Notes: generated from the letters alone by a model not told the origin. A DNA stretch of 64,000 nt from Azospirillum sp. OGB3 (GCF_014192915.1 NZ_JACHYN010000008.1:56126-120125), one strand, 5' to 3'. Positions 26,063 through 34,635 are shown, numbered from the stretch's first letter. Program-made: numbers and translations.

Positions 26063-27263
26063 CGGACGCCCACCCGCGTGGCGGGCCGCCCTTCTGACCC
26101 TGGCCGTGGCTGTCTTGCTCGGGACCCCGGCCTGGGGCGATGAACCCATGCTGGTCCGGATCGGCTACCTGACCCGCGCGGAGGAGCCGCGGATTCCCCA
26201 GACCTTCCTCGAACCGGTGTCGGAGGATGAGGGCATCCAGGGCGCCCGCCTCGCCATCGCCGACAACAACACGACCGGGCGTTTCCTCAACCAGCGCTTC
26301 GATCTGGTCGAGGTGACCGTGCCGGAGGACGGGCGCGTCGAGGAGGCCGTGCGCGACCTCGCCGGGCAGGGCGTGCGGCTGCTCGTCGCCGACCTGAAGG
26401 AGGACGCCCTGCTCGCCGCAGCGGCGGCGCCCGAGGCGGCCGACATGCTGATCTTCAACACGCGCGCTCCGGACGACGACCTGCGCAACGAGCGCTGCCG
26501 TGCCAACCTGCTGCATGTGACGCTCAGCCGGCGGATGCAGGCCGACGCGCTGGCCCAGTATCTCGCGTCGCGGAAATGGATGAACTGGCTGCTGGTGGTC
26601 GGGCGGACGCCGCAGGACGCCGCCTACGCCGACGCGATCCGCGCCGCCGCCAAGCGCTACCGCGCCAAGATCGTCGAGGAAAAGCGCTGGACCTTCGAGG
26701 ACGCGAACCGCCGCGTCGACACTGGCCATGTCACCGTCCAGTCGGAAATCCTCACCTTCACCCAGGGCACCGAGCACGACGTTCTGGTCGTCGCCGACGA
26801 AGCGGACGGGTTCGGCGAATATCTGCTCTACCAGACGTGGCTGCCCCGCCCGGTCGTCGGCACCCATGGGCTCGTCCCGACCGCGTGGTCGCGCGTGCAT
26901 GAGCAGTGGGGGGCGACGCAGATCCACAGCCGCTTCGAACGGCAGGCCGGGCGCTGGATGCGCCCGCGCGACTACACCGCCTGGATGGCCGTCCGCGCCG
27001 TGGGCGAGGCGGCGACGCGCACCAAGTCCGCCGACCCCGCGGCGCTCGCCGCCTTCGTGCGCGGCCCCGACTTCACCCTGCCGGCCTTCAAGGGGCAGGG
27101 CCTGACCTTCCGCGCCTGGGACGGGCAGCTTCGGCAGCCGGTGCTGCTGGCGGGGCCGCGGGTGCTCGTCTCGGTGTCGCCGCAGCCGGGCTACCTGCAC
27201 CAGTTCTCGGAACTCGACACGCTCGGCGACGATCGCCCGGAAAGCCGGTGCCGCAACCGCTGA
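25950..27263 (+). CDS. PQQ-dependent catabolism-associated ABC transporter substrate-binding protein
   Basis: Up to 437 residues of the branched-chain-amino-acid-type periplasmic binding fold (V-R-I-G-Y-L-T-R-A-E-E-P-R-I-P at the mature start, G-A-R-L-A-I-A-D-N-N-T-T-G). This family accompanies PQQ-linked alcohol oxidation loci. Its export signal is W-R-A-A-L-L-T-L-A-V-A-V-L-L-G-T-P-A-W-G (about 45-64). The start is ambiguous: ATG 25950 has a near-perfect AAGGAG at 7-base spacing but gives a long leader within fhcC; TTG 26031 gives a standard signal peptide but has no well-spaced site. The ligand is unknown; it belongs with the ATPase and permease downstream. Confidence 0.85.
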   Translation: MAGLGPVDSQPAEPVPGALSATGRREGLERCLSCRRSSGRPPAWRAALLTLAVAVLLGTPAWGDEPMLVRIGYLTRAEEPRIPQTFLEPVSEDEGIQGARLAIADNNTTGRFLNQRFDLVEVTVPEDGRVEEAVRDLAGQGVRLLVADLKEDALLAAAAAPEAADMLIFNTRAPDDDLRNERCRANLLHVTLSRRMQADALAQYLASRKWMNWLLVVGRTPQDAAYADAIRAAAKRYRAKIVEEKRWTFEDANRRVDTGHVTVQSEILTFTQGTEHDVLVVADEADGFGEYLLYQTWLPRPVVGTHGLVPTAWSRVHEQWGATQIHSRFERQAGRWMRPRDYTAWMAVRAVGEAATRTKSADPAALAAFVRGPDFTLPAFKGQGLTFRAWDGQLRQPVLLAGPRVLVSVSPQPGYLHQFSELDTLGDDRPESRCRNR

Positions 27264-27302
27264 GAAAAGCCCCGGCAGGGGGCAACCATGGGAGGGAACG
27301 TG

Positions 27303-28283
27303 ATGTTGTTAACCGGAGGAGCCGCCCGGATCGGCGCGTTAGCGTTGCTGGGCTTCGCCGTCGCCCAGCCCGCGCAGGCGGACACCATCTTCGTGTCGAA
27401 CGAGAAGAGCAACACCGTCTCGGTGGTCGACGGCGGCAAGCTGCAGGTGGTCGCCACGATCAAGGTCGGCCGCCGGCCGCGCGGCATCACCTTCAACGAG
27501 GACATGACGCAGATCTTCGTCTGCGTCGGTGACGACAACCGGATCGACGTCATCGACGTGGCGACCCAGAAGGTGGTCGACCGGCTGCCCTCCGGCCCCG
27601 ATCCGGAGCTGTTCGTCCTGGACCCGCAGGGGCACCGGCTCTACGTCGCCAACGAGGACGACAACATGGTCTCGGTGGTCGACATCGGAGCCAAGAAGAT
27701 CATCGGCGAGATCCAGGTGGGGGTGGAGCCGGAGGGCATGGGCGTGAGTCCGGACGGCAAGATGCTGGTGAACACGTCCGAGACCACGAACATGGCGCAT
27801 TTCATCGACACGGAATCGCACAAGATCATCGACAACGTGCTGGTCGATGCGCGCCCGCGCGTCGCCCAGTTCACCGGGGACGGGCGGTTCGTCTGGGTGT
27901 CGTCGGAGGTCGGCGGGACGATCAGCGTCATCGATGCGGCCTCGCGCAAGCTCGTCCACAAGATCAGCTTCGCGGTCCAGGGCGTGCCGCGCGAATCCAT
28001 CCAGCCGGTCGGCATCCAGTTGACCAGCGACGGGCAGCGGGCCTTCGTCGCCCTCGGCCCGGCCAATCGGGTCGCCGAGATCGACGCCAAAACCTACGAA
28101 GTGAAGCGCTACCACCTCGTCGGCCAGCGCGTCTGGAATCTGGCGCTGTCGCCGGACGAGAAACGCCTCTACACGACCAACGGCGTCAGCAACGACATGT
28201 CGGTGATGGATTTGGAGCGCGGCCGGGTCGTGAAGTCGATCTCGGTCGGCGGCGCGCCCTGGGGCGTGATCGTCAAGCCGTGA
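27303..28283 (+). CDS. PQQ-dependent catabolism-associated beta-propeller protein (YVTN repeats)
   Basis: 326 residues: a signal peptide (A-L-L-G-F-A-V-A-Q-P-A-Q-A, cleavage near residue 27), then seven or so YVTN-type blades with repeated I-F-V-S-N-E, R-L-Y-V-A-N-E-D-D-N and R-L-Y-T-T-N-G motifs. Periplasmic. It always travels with the ABC transporter genes of PQQ loci; function is not established. ATG 27303 is chosen because GGGAGGG (27290-27296) lies at ideal distance; an upstream ATG at 27288 would place that site inside the gene. Confidence 0.87.
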   Translation: MLLTGGAARIGALALLGFAVAQPAQADTIFVSNEKSNTVSVVDGGKLQVVATIKVGRRPRGITFNEDMTQIFVCVGDDNRIDVIDVATQKVVDRLPSGPDPELFVLDPQGHRLYVANEDDNMVSVVDIGAKKIIGEIQVGVEPEGMGVSPDGKMLVNTSETTNMAHFIDTESHKIIDNVLVDARPRVAQFTGDGRFVWVSSEVGGTISVIDAASRKLVHKISFAVQGVPRESIQPVGIQLTSDGQRAFVALGPANRVAEIDAKTYEVKRYHLVGQRVWNLALSPDEKRLYTTNGVSNDMSVMDLERGRVVKSISVGGAPWGVIVKP

Positions 28284-28292
28284 TGGGGACGC

Positions 28293-28431
28293 TCCCCTCT
28301 CCCGCCCCGGGAGAGGGTGGCCGCGAAGCGGCCGGGTGAGGGTACTGGCAAGGGTCAGTGCATTGATCCACGCCCGACCCTCACCCTCCCGCCTTCGGCG
28401 GGTCCCTCCCTCTCCCCGGAGGGAAGAGGGT
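28293..28431. repeat. Intergenic palindromic repeat element, copy at 28.3 kb
   Basis: A chain of nested inverted repeats: CCCTCTCCCGCCCCGGGAGAGGG, GGCCGCGAAGCGGCC, an outer pair GGGTGAGGGT (28333) / ACCCTCACCC (28378), CCCGCCTTCGGCGGG, and a closing GC/AG-rich hairpin. The same architecture recurs three more times in this window. It lies between the beta-propeller and ATPase genes, inside an otherwise tight operon. Confidence 0.85.
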
Positions 28432-28465
28432 TTGAACAGCGGCAGTGATGGGCGATGGAGACGAC

Positions 28466-29260
28466 ATGGATTGCTTCGAAACGGCGCCTCCCGAGCCGCC
28501 TGCCGTTCCCGGTGACGCCGCGGCGACCCCGGTCCTGGCGGTCGAAGGGCTGAGCCACAGCTTCGGGGCGCGGGCGGCGCTGGACGGCGTGTCGTTCGGA
28601 GTCCCCGCAGGGCGGTTCACCGTGCTGCTGGGGCTCAACGGCGCCGGCAAGACGACGCTCTTCTCCCTGATCACGCGGCTCTACAACACCCGCCGGGGGA
28701 GCATCCGCGTCTTCGGCGCCGACATGCGCCGGCACCCGGCCCAGGCGCTGGCGCGCATCGGCGTGGTGTTCCAGCAGCCGACGCTCGACCCGGACCTGAC
28801 CGTCATCCAAAACCTGCGCTACCACGGCGGGCTTCACGGCTTGGCGCCCGCCGACATCGAAGCGCGGGCGCGCGAGGAACTGGCCCGCATCGGCTTGGCC
28901 GAGCGTGCCGACGAGCGCGTGCGCACCCTGTCCGGCGGCCAGCGGCGGCGGGTGGAGATTGCCCGTGCTCTGCTCCATCGCCCCAGCCTGCTGCTGCTGG
29001 ACGAGCCGACCGTCGGGCTCGACATCGCGCTGCGCCGGCAGGTCCTCGACCATGTGCACGACCTCTGCCGGGAGCGTGGGCTGGCCGTGCTGTGGGCGAC
29101 CCACCTGATCGACGAGGCCCGCGACGGCGACGGCGTGGTGGTGCTGCACCGCGGGCGCGTGCTGGCCGCCGGGCGGGTCGAGGAGGTGTGCGCCGCCACC
29201 GGCGCCGCGACCCTGGGCGACGCCTTCGTCCGGCTGACGGCGACGGGAGGGAGGGAATGA
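28466..29260 (+). CDS. PQQ-dependent catabolism-associated ABC transporter ATP-binding protein
   Basis: 264 residues. Walker A G-L-N-G-A-G-K-T-T (56-64), Q-loop F-Q-Q-P-T, signature L-S-G-G-Q-R-R-R-V-E, Walker B L-L-L-L-D-E-P-T, and switch His in W-A-T-H-L. A drug/exporter-type (ABC-2) ATPase that pairs with the next permease, although the neighbouring periplasmic binding protein suggests import, a known puzzle of this family. ATG 28466 has GGAG 5 bases upstream; ATG 28448 and GTG 28445 are in-frame alternatives. Confidence 0.9.
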   Translation: MDCFETAPPEPPAVPGDAAATPVLAVEGLSHSFGARAALDGVSFGVPAGRFTVLLGLNGAGKTTLFSLITRLYNTRRGSIRVFGADMRRHPAQALARIGVVFQQPTLDPDLTVIQNLRYHGGLHGLAPADIEARAREELARIGLAERADERVRTLSGGQRRRVEIARALLHRPSLLLLDEPTVGLDIALRRQVLDHVHDLCRERGLAVLWATHLIDEARDGDGVVVLHRGRVLAAGRVEEVCAATGAATLGDAFVRLTATGGRE

Positions 29261-30072
29261 ACGCGACGCTCCACTGGCGTTGCCTGCGCGCGGTCATCGT
29301 CCGCGAGGGGCTGCGCTTCGTGCACCAGCGCGAGCGGTTCTTCGCCGCCCTGGTGCGGCCGCTGGTCTGGCTGGGCATCTTCGCGGTGGGATTCCGCGCC
29401 GTGCTCGGCCTGTCGATCATCCCGCCCTACGAGACCTACATCCTCTACGAGGATTACGTGACGCCGGGGCTGGTGGCCATGATCCAGCTCTTCAACGGGA
29501 TGCAGAGCTCGCTGTCCATGGTCTACGACCGCGAGATGGGCAGCATGAAGACCCTGCTGGTCAGCCCGCTGCCGCGCTGGTACCTGCTGGTCTGCAAGCT
29601 GCTGGCCGGCGTTCTGGTGTCCATCGCACAGGTCTATGTCTTCCTCGCCATCGCCTGGTTCTGGGGCGTCCAGCCGCCGGAACTCGGCTATCTCGCGGTG
29701 CTGCCGGCCCTGGTGCTGAGTGGGCTGATGCTGGGCGCGCTCGGCCTCCTGCTGTCCTCCTTCATCCGGCAGTTGGAGAATTTCGCGGGCGTGATGAATT
29801 TCGTCATCTTCCCGATGTTCTTCGCCTCTTCCGCGCTCTACCCGCTGTGGCGCATCCGTGAGGGCAGCCCGACGCTCGCCTGGATCGCCGGGGTCAACCC
29901 CTTCACGCAGGCCGTCGAGCTGATCCGCTTCGCGCTGTACCTGCAGTTCAACGGCGCGGCGTTCCTGGCCGTCACCGCGTGTCTCGCGCTGTTTCTCGGG
30001 GGGGCGATCCTCGCCTACGATCCCGGGCGGGGCTTCTGGGCCCGCCGCGGCGGGCCGGCGGAACAGGGGTGA
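29257..30072 (+). CDS. ABC-2 type permease of the PQQ-associated transporter (PedC-like)
   Basis: 271 residues with six predicted membrane segments (first about 32-55, last about 240-258), the ABC-2 arrangement. Characteristic stretch Q-L-F-N-G-M-Q-S-S-L-S-M-V-Y-D-R-E-M-G-S-M-K. Homologues lie beside alcohol-dehydrogenase loci of pseudomonads and methylotrophs. ATG 29257 overlaps the ATPase stop by 4 bases, with GGGAGGGAGGGA ahead. It ends the plus-strand fhc/ABC unit. Confidence 0.9.
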   Translation: MNATLHWRCLRAVIVREGLRFVHQRERFFAALVRPLVWLGIFAVGFRAVLGLSIIPPYETYILYEDYVTPGLVAMIQLFNGMQSSLSMVYDREMGSMKTLLVSPLPRWYLLVCKLLAGVLVSIAQVYVFLAIAWFWGVQPPELGYLAVLPALVLSGLMLGALGLLLSSFIRQLENFAGVMNFVIFPMFFASSALYPLWRIREGSPTLAWIAGVNPFTQAVELIRFALYLQFNGAAFLAVTACLALFLGGAILAYDPGRGFWARRGGPAEQG

Positions 30073-30166
30073 CAGAACGGACGGAACCGCCCCCGACGAC
30101 CTCCGGTTGATGGTACAGACGACCGTCCGGTCATCCCGCCGGGCGGGCTCGGGTGGAGGAAACGTC

Positions 30167-30349
30167 ATGACGGGTCATTCCGACAAGGCTCAGGACCAGC
30201 CGCGCGGCGAGAAGAGCGTTCTCGGCAGCGAGCAGGACTTCAAGAAGGACCAACCGCAGGACGCCGGCCGGGACGAGCGGGCGAAGGAGGACATCGGCCG
30301 AATGGGCAAGGCGTCCCGCCAGAACCGCAGCACGAAGGACGTGGGTTAG
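30167..30349 (+). CDS. Small hydrophilic protein of unknown function
   Basis: 60 residues, with no signal peptide or membrane segment and very rich in Lys, Asp, Gln, Arg and Glu (G-S-E-Q-D-F-K-K-D-Q-P-Q). It is probably disordered, similar in composition to stress-associated small proteins of alphaproteobacteria. ATG 30167 follows GGAGGA at good spacing, supporting a real gene. It may have its own transcript; the 94 bases before it contain a CCCGCC/GGCGGG palindrome near 30136. Confidence 0.6.
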   Translation: MTGHSDKAQDQPRGEKSVLGSEQDFKKDQPQDAGRDERAKEDIGRMGKASRQNRSTKDVG

Positions 30350-30401
30350 CGGTGCCCGATCGTCCCCAGATTCGTCCAACATCATGCCGAAGGACAGGTC
30401 C

Positions 30402-30806
30402 ATGAAACATCTGCACATCCTGGCCGCTGCGTCTCTGCTGGCCGTTGCGTCGGCCGCGGCGGCGGTTCCGGCGTCGGCCCAAAGCACGGGCGGCGCGATG
30501 TCTCAGGGCTCCGGAAGCCAAGGCTCCAGCCCATCGACCGGCGCTCTGCCGGACAACTCCCTGGCCGGGCAGCGGCAGGGCACCGTCGGCGGCGGGGTCA
30601 CTCAAGGCGGTGGACAAAGCGGCACGTCCGGCACTTCCACGCCTGACACGCCGGCGTCCGGTGCGTCGGGTGGTTCCACGAGCGGCACCGGCGCTCTGCC
30701 GGACAACTCCCTGGCCGGACAGCGGCAGGGCACCATCGGCGGCGGCTCGGTGTCGCAGGGCGGCAACGTCACCTCCGAACCGCCGAAGCAGGGCTCCGGG
30801 CAGTAG
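30402..30806 (+). CDS. Exported Gly/Ser-rich protein with an internal duplication
   Basis: 134 residues. A signal peptide (residues 1-27, ending A-S-A-Q) is followed by low-complexity Gly/Ser/Gln/Thr sequence. The block T-G-A-L-P-D-N-S-L-A-G-Q-R-Q-G-T occurs twice (about 46-61 and 95-110), also nearly identical in DNA. No known domain. AAGGA lies 8 bases before ATG 30402. Function unknown; it could be a flexible surface or periplasmic linker protein. Confidence 0.65.
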   Translation: MKHLHILAAASLLAVASAAAAVPASAQSTGGAMSQGSGSQGSSPSTGALPDNSLAGQRQGTVGGGVTQGGGQSGTSGTSTPDTPASGASGGSTSGTGALPDNSLAGQRQGTIGGGSVSQGGNVTSEPPKQGSGQ

Positions 30807-30818
30807 CGGGGCGCGCGT

Positions 30819-31523
30819 TCAACCGGTGAGGGGCTGTCTCGGGACGGCGTTGCGGACCGCGGCCAGCGCGGCCGGGTCCAACGCGCCGCCCCGCTCAGCA
30901 CCGGCGCACAGCGCGGTGCGGAAGCCCAGATAATCCGGCGCGAGCGGCAGCAACGCCGGGATGTCGTCCAGGCGCAGTGAACCGGCGAGCCCGGTCAACA
31001 GGCCGTAACCGCGCGCCTGTGCCAGGAAGCGCGCCAGTTCATCCTTCGTCTTGTGCCGCAGCAACCCGCCGGAGCTTTTTCCGGCGGTGTCGAGCATGGC
31101 GCCGGCGAAACCGGCTTTCGCGATATCGGGGAGCAGAGTGCCGGGGTCGCTCCAAAGATCGGCAAACAGAACGGCGACGATGCGGGCGTCACGCCGGGCC
31201 TCGGTCGCCAGTGCCGCCACGCAGCCCGCCGGATCGCCGGACGGGAACAGCCCGATCTTCACGTAGTCGACGCCGCAGGCCCAAGTCTCGGCGACGCGCC
31301 TCGTCACGGCCGCCGGTTCCATCGGCAGGTCGCCCACCGTGGCGCTCAGCGGCGCGTGGATGAGCGAATGGCGGGCCGTCTCCACGGCGTGGACGATGCC
31401 GTCCAGCGGCCATGCCCCGAGCGCGCCGGCCCGGGGGTCCTTCACGTCGAGGATATCCGCGCCGCCCTTCGCGGCGAGCGCAAGCTCTTCCAAAGACGCG
31501 ACACTGGCGAGCAACCGGGTCAT
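30819..31523 (-). CDS. mfnB: (5-formylfuran-3-yl)methyl phosphate synthase
   Basis: 234 residues of the MfnB family (formerly UPF0264), a TIM-barrel enzyme that makes the furan precursor of methanofuran from two glyceraldehyde 3-phosphate molecules. Landmarks: L-L-A-S-V-A-S-L-E-E-L near the start, G-G-A-D-I-L-D-V-K-D-P-R-A-G-A-L-G with catalytic-type Lys and Asp, and D-Y-V-K-I-G-L-F. Last gene of the minus unit; its ATG overlaps the stop of the DUF447 gene (ATGA). Confidence 0.88.
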   Translation of the reverse strand: MTRLLASVASLEELALAAKGGADILDVKDPRAGALGAWPLDGIVHAVETARHSLIHAPLSATVGDLPMEPAAVTRRVAETWACGVDYVKIGLFPSGDPAGCVAALATEARRDARIVAVLFADLWSDPGTLLPDIAKAGFAGAMLDTAGKSSGGLLRHKTKDELARFLAQARGYGLLTGLAGSLRLDDIPALLPLAPDYLGFRTALCAGAERGGALDPAALAAVRNAVPRQPLTG

Positions 31524-32098
31524 GGTTCGCGGTCCTCGCCCGCCCGGTGCTCGGCGATGCGGTCGAGCAGCCAGCCCCACGCTTCAAGCTCCACGGGGCC
31601 GGCGGTCTTGCCGATGGCGATGGACAGATAATCGATCTCGCGGTCGATCTTCTCGGGCGGCAGGAGATGAAGGCGGCTGACCAGGATCGCCCCCTCCACC
31701 ACCGCGGCTTGCGCCCGGTTGAAGCCGCGGAAGGGGCGGTGGGTGACGCGATGCACCGGGCGGCAATCCAGGCGGGGGCGCACGCCGTCATCCTCCACCG
31801 CGGCCACCTCCACCTCCTCGTGCGCCAGCGCCCCGGCGAGCACCGCGCCGCGGATGCGCTCCGCCGGGACGGTCGGCCAGTCGCGTCGCCGCCCGGTGAC
31901 GCAACCGGCGAACACCCGAACGTCGTCGGTGAAGTTCACGACCGCGCAGCGGGTGGCGAGCAGGTTGTCGAGCGTGCGCGACGGACGGAAGGGGGCCAGG
32001 ACATAGCCGCTCTCGGTCACCGTGGCCCCCATGGGGGCCACGTGGACGTTGCCCGCCGCGTCGCAGCTCGTGATGATGGTTTCGCGGATGAAGGTCAC
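31520..32098 (-). CDS. DUF447-family flavin-type protein of the C1 cluster
   Basis: 192 residues, starting V-T-F-I-R-E-T-I-I-T-S, with the split-barrel flavoprotein look (A-P-M-G-A-T-V-T, then A-P-F-R-P-S-R-T-L-D-N-L). DUF447 proteins are conserved in methanogens and in bacteria with H4MPT, but their reaction is unknown; flavin binding is inferred from fold. The GTG start at 32098 overlaps the upstream TGA (GTGA), and GGAGG lies 9 bases before it. Confidence 0.82.
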   Translation of the reverse strand: MTFIRETIITSCDAAGNVHVAPMGATVTESGYVLAPFRPSRTLDNLLATRCAVVNFTDDVRVFAGCVTGRRRDWPTVPAERIRGAVLAGALAHEEVEVAAVEDDGVRPRLDCRPVHRVTHRPFRGFNRAQAAVVEGAILVSRLHLLPPEKIDREIDYLSIAIGKTAGPVELEAWGWLLDRIAEHRAGEDREP

Positions 32099-33462
32099 GT
32101 CTCGCGCCCTCCGGCACCGTCCGGCGCGCCCACCGCCACGCCCCAGCGCAGTTCGTTGTCCTGGCTGTAGCGCTTGCCGAGCTGCCAGGCGATCTGCGCG
32201 CGCGCCAGTTCCGCCCCAAGGTAGAAGGCGTGCCCGGCATCGATGCGGGGATCGATGTGCGGGAGCAGGGCGAAGGGATCGCCGGCCACATGATGCCCAT
32301 CGCGGTTGTAGAGATGGAGCCCCTGTTCCGTCACCTCGATCCGGTAGTTCGGGTCGCGGATGCGGGCGGCGAGGTCGGCGACCTGTTCCGGCGTGCTGGT
32401 GAAGGGCTTGCGGTCGCGCAGGCAGAGCAAAGCGCCGCCGAAGTTGCGGGGCAGGGCGCCGGCCTCCGCGGCGGCGAAGAACTGGCGCCGCGCCGCGTCG
32501 AACTCGCGGATGGTCCAGCGGCAATGGGGGCTGACCTGAACCGTCAGGATGTGGTCGATGCGCAGCTCGGAGACGATTCCCATCAGAAGCGCGGTCATCC
32601 CCGGCGTGTCGGCGTCGGTCAGCTCGGTGACGTTGCCGACGCCCATCAGGATCTCCAAGTCGGGATGGCGTGCCCGGACCTCGCGGTAGCGGAGCAGGGA
32701 GTCGGTGAAGCCGTGGTGGATCGGCTCCAGGATCGGGTCGGCGATGCAGCGCCGTCCCGCGCCGCGGATGGTGTCCAGCGCCCGGTCGAGCGACGGCAGA
32801 TCGCCCGGCGTGGTGGGGATGACGATGGGCACCGCGTCGGTCTCGCGGGCGACCCAGGCGGTCTCCTCGGTCAGGCTGAGCAGGTAGGAGGCTCCGGCCG
32901 ACGCCCCGCGCAGCAACTCCCTGGGATCGAGGGAATCGACGCTGACCGTATGGCCGGCCGCGCGCAGCGCCGTCACCGCTTCCTCCAGATGGGGGAAGGG
33001 ATGGTCGGGCAGCCCGCCGAGGTCGATCACGTCGGCGCCGTCCGCCGCGAAGCGGGCGGCGCGCTCCAGGATGGCCGGCACGCCGAGCAGTGGCGCCTCG
33101 ACGATCTCGGCGAAGATTTTGGTGTGGTAACGGGTGAGGTCGAGCGGGGCTGCCTGACGCCGGAAATGCTGCGGCAAGTCCTCCAACTCGTCGGGGCCGC
33201 GCTCGAAGGGCACGCCGAAATGGGCGGACAGCCGGTCGAGGTCGCCGCGGAACCGGCCGGGCAGCAGGACGCGGTCGGCCCCCTCGGTCGAGGCGAGGCG
33301 GCGCAGCACGATCTCCGTCGTCGCCAGCGCCGCGACTTTGATGCCGAGATTGACGACGGTCGCCTGGAATTCCAGCGGTTCCAGGGAGGCCAGCACATGG
33401 CGCAGGCGGGCCTCGGCCAGCGCGCCGGTCAGGAACAGGATGTGTTCGGGGGGGTCAGCCAT
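32095..33462 (-). CDS. Dihydropteroate synthase-like protein of H4MPT biosynthesis
   Basis: 455 residues. A novel N-terminal domain starts E-H-I-L-F-L-T-G-A-L-A-E; the DHPS-like barrel follows, with D-V-I-D-L-G-G-L-P-D-H (pterin loop) and T-V-S-V-D-S-L. This family is the methanopterin counterpart of folate DHPS and is expected to join the pterin to the RFAP-derived aniline. Residues after about 330 are an extra C-terminal region usual in methylotroph proteins. ATG 33462 overlaps the upstream stop (ATGGCTGA). Longer starts read through 15-bp repeats and are less likely. Confidence 0.85.
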   Translation of the reverse strand: MADPPEHILFLTGALAEARLRHVLASLEPLEFQATVVNLGIKVAALATTEIVLRRLASTEGADRVLLPGRFRGDLDRLSAHFGVPFERGPDELEDLPQHFRRQAAPLDLTRYHTKIFAEIVEAPLLGVPAILERAARFAADGADVIDLGGLPDHPFPHLEEAVTALRAAGHTVSVDSLDPRELLRGASAGASYLLSLTEETAWVARETDAVPIVIPTTPGDLPSLDRALDTIRGAGRRCIADPILEPIHHGFTDSLLRYREVRARHPDLEILMGVGNVTELTDADTPGMTALLMGIVSELRIDHILTVQVSPHCRWTIREFDAARRQFFAAAEAGALPRNFGGALLCLRDRKPFTSTPEQVADLAARIRDPNYRIEVTEQGLHLYNRDGHHVAGDPFALLPHIDPRIDAGHAFYLGAELARAQIAWQLGKRYSQDNELRWGVAVGAPDGAGGRET

Positions 33463-34141
33463 AAGCGTTCCGGCCATCGGTATTCCGGCCATCGGCATTC
33501 CGGTGATCGGCGTCCTGCGCTTCGGCATCCAACATCAGCCGGGTCCCGCAGGGGTTGCCGCGGTCCAGCGCCCGGGCGAAACGGCGGTGATCCTCTCGCG
33601 ACACGCACCAAACCGCCCCGCCGAAGCGCGCCATGCGGTCCGGCAAGGCCGGATCGACCACGCCGTCGGCGACGAGCCGGGTCACCGGGGCGGTCGCGTC
33701 CGGCAACGGGGCGGACTTGACGAGAACCGCGCAGGTGGCACCGAGCGCGCCGGCCAGCCAGACCGCCAGACTGTCGGAGGTGACGTCCCAGCTTTCCGCC
33801 ACGTCGGCGTCGTCCGCCAGGGGAAGGGGCATCCAGACGGTCGGGCTCGGCCGGCCGCGCAGATCGGCGAGGCTGCGGGCCGGGGACAGCCGCGGCTCCA
33901 GGTCGGCCAGGGCGGTTCCGTACTGCTCCATGGCGAGCAGGGCCATGCGGTGCGCGGCGCGGTCGCCGAAGCCGAGCGCCGGCTGGGCGTCGCGGACGGC
34001 GTCGGCGAAGGGGCCACCGCCGGGAACGAGCACGACGCGCAGGCGGCGCGCCGCGGCCAGGATTTCCAGCCAGCGCCGCAACTCCGGGGCGCGCCACAGG
34101 CTGCCGCCCAGCTTCACGACCCACAACGGCGCGCTGCTCAT
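33455..34141 (-). CDS. Amino acid kinase-family protein, probable MfnE-like furan phosphate kinase
   Basis: 228 residues. It begins W-V-V-K-L-G-G-S-L-W (kinase Lys plus glycine loop) and has L-V-P-G-G-G-P-F-A-D-A-V and W-D-V-T-S-D-S-L-A-V-W-L-A, as in small aspartokinase/UMP-kinase-fold proteins of C1 clusters. Archaeal MfnE phosphorylates the aminomethylfuran intermediate in methanofuran synthesis; the same role is inferred. The last 17 residues (R-N-A-D-G-R-N-T-D-G-R-N) come from a 15-bp tandem repeat and look like a recent addition. Its ATG overlaps the aldolase-like stop (ATGA). Confidence 0.82.
   Translation of the reverse strand: MSSAPLWVVKLGGSLWRAPELRRWLEILAAARRLRVVLVPGGGPFADAVRDAQPALGFGDRAAHRMALLAMEQYGTALADLEPRLSPARSLADLRGRPSPTVWMPLPLADDADVAESWDVTSDSLAVWLAGALGATCAVLVKSAPLPDATAPVTRLVADGVVDPALPDRMARFGGAVWCVSREDHRRFARALDRGNPCGTRLMLDAEAQDADHRNADGRNTDGRNAYG
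33468..33512. repeat. 15-bp minisatellite at a gene overlap
   Basis: Three tandem units TTCCGGCCATCGGTA, TTCCGGCCATCGGCA and TTCCGGTGATCGGCG lie at the 3' end of the MfnE-like gene, just before the start of the DHPS-like gene. The period is in frame, so changes in copy number lengthen or shorten the kinase tail and any upstream-extended DHPS-like N terminus without a frameshift. Confidence 0.8.
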
Positions 34142-34626
34142 GATGCCGTTCGTGCTCCCTCGGGGCGGGACCGCTCGATGATGATTCCGACGCCGCCGGA
34201 TTCCGGGACGACGTCCAGCTTCTCCACCTGCACCCGCGCGCGGGTCACATCCGGGTTGGAGAAGCACAAGGCGAGAATGCGGTCGCCGAGCGTCTCGACG
34301 AGATTCACATGGGCGCCGTCGCGCAGGGCGCGGATGCCGTCGATCAGGAAGTCATAGGACAGCACCTCGTCCAGGCTGTCGGTCATCGGCCGGTCGGGCC
34401 AGGGGAGAGTCAGCGAGACGTTGATCCGGACGCGCTGGGTGCGCTCCTTCTCCTCATCCCAGACGCCGATCCGGAACTGGTCCACATAGTCGCGCAGCGT
34501 GATGTCGTAATACCGCACACGGCTCGCCGCCGGGCGGTACGGCACATAGGAGAGCAAAGCGTCGTCGGCCAAGCGATCCTCCTCCCCGTGTAGGACGAAG
34601 GTTGGCTCCCCCGCCTCGGATGTCAT
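34138..34626 (-). CDS. folB: Dihydroneopterin aldolase-like protein (FolB family)
   Basis: 162 residues. The FolB core runs from about residue 38: R-Y-Y-D-I-T-L-R-D-Y-V-D-Q-F-R-I-G-V-W-D-E-E-K, then Q-R-V-R-I-N-V-S-L, L-S-Y-D-F-L-I-D-G-I, and N-L-V-E-T-L-G-D-R-I. FolB makes hydroxymethyl-dihydropterin, shared by folate and methanopterin. Embedded in H4MPT genes it is probably the dedicated copy. The N-terminal 35 residues are extra. First gene of the minus unit ending with mfnB. Confidence 0.85.
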   Translation of the reverse strand: MTSEAGEPTFVLHGEEDRLADDALLSYVPYRPAASRVRYYDITLRDYVDQFRIGVWDEEKERTQRVRINVSLTLPWPDRPMTDSLDEVLSYDFLIDGIRALRDGAHVNLVETLGDRILALCFSNPDVTRARVQVEKLDVVPESGGVGIIIERSRPEGARTAS

Positions 34627-34635
34627 CAGGGTTCG

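Noticed and set aside
28293..28431. Repeat hairpins read as ordinary rho-independent terminators
   Set aside because: No U-tract follows, and the same multi-hairpin structure occurs at several unrelated sites, including within operons, so a repeat family is the better description.
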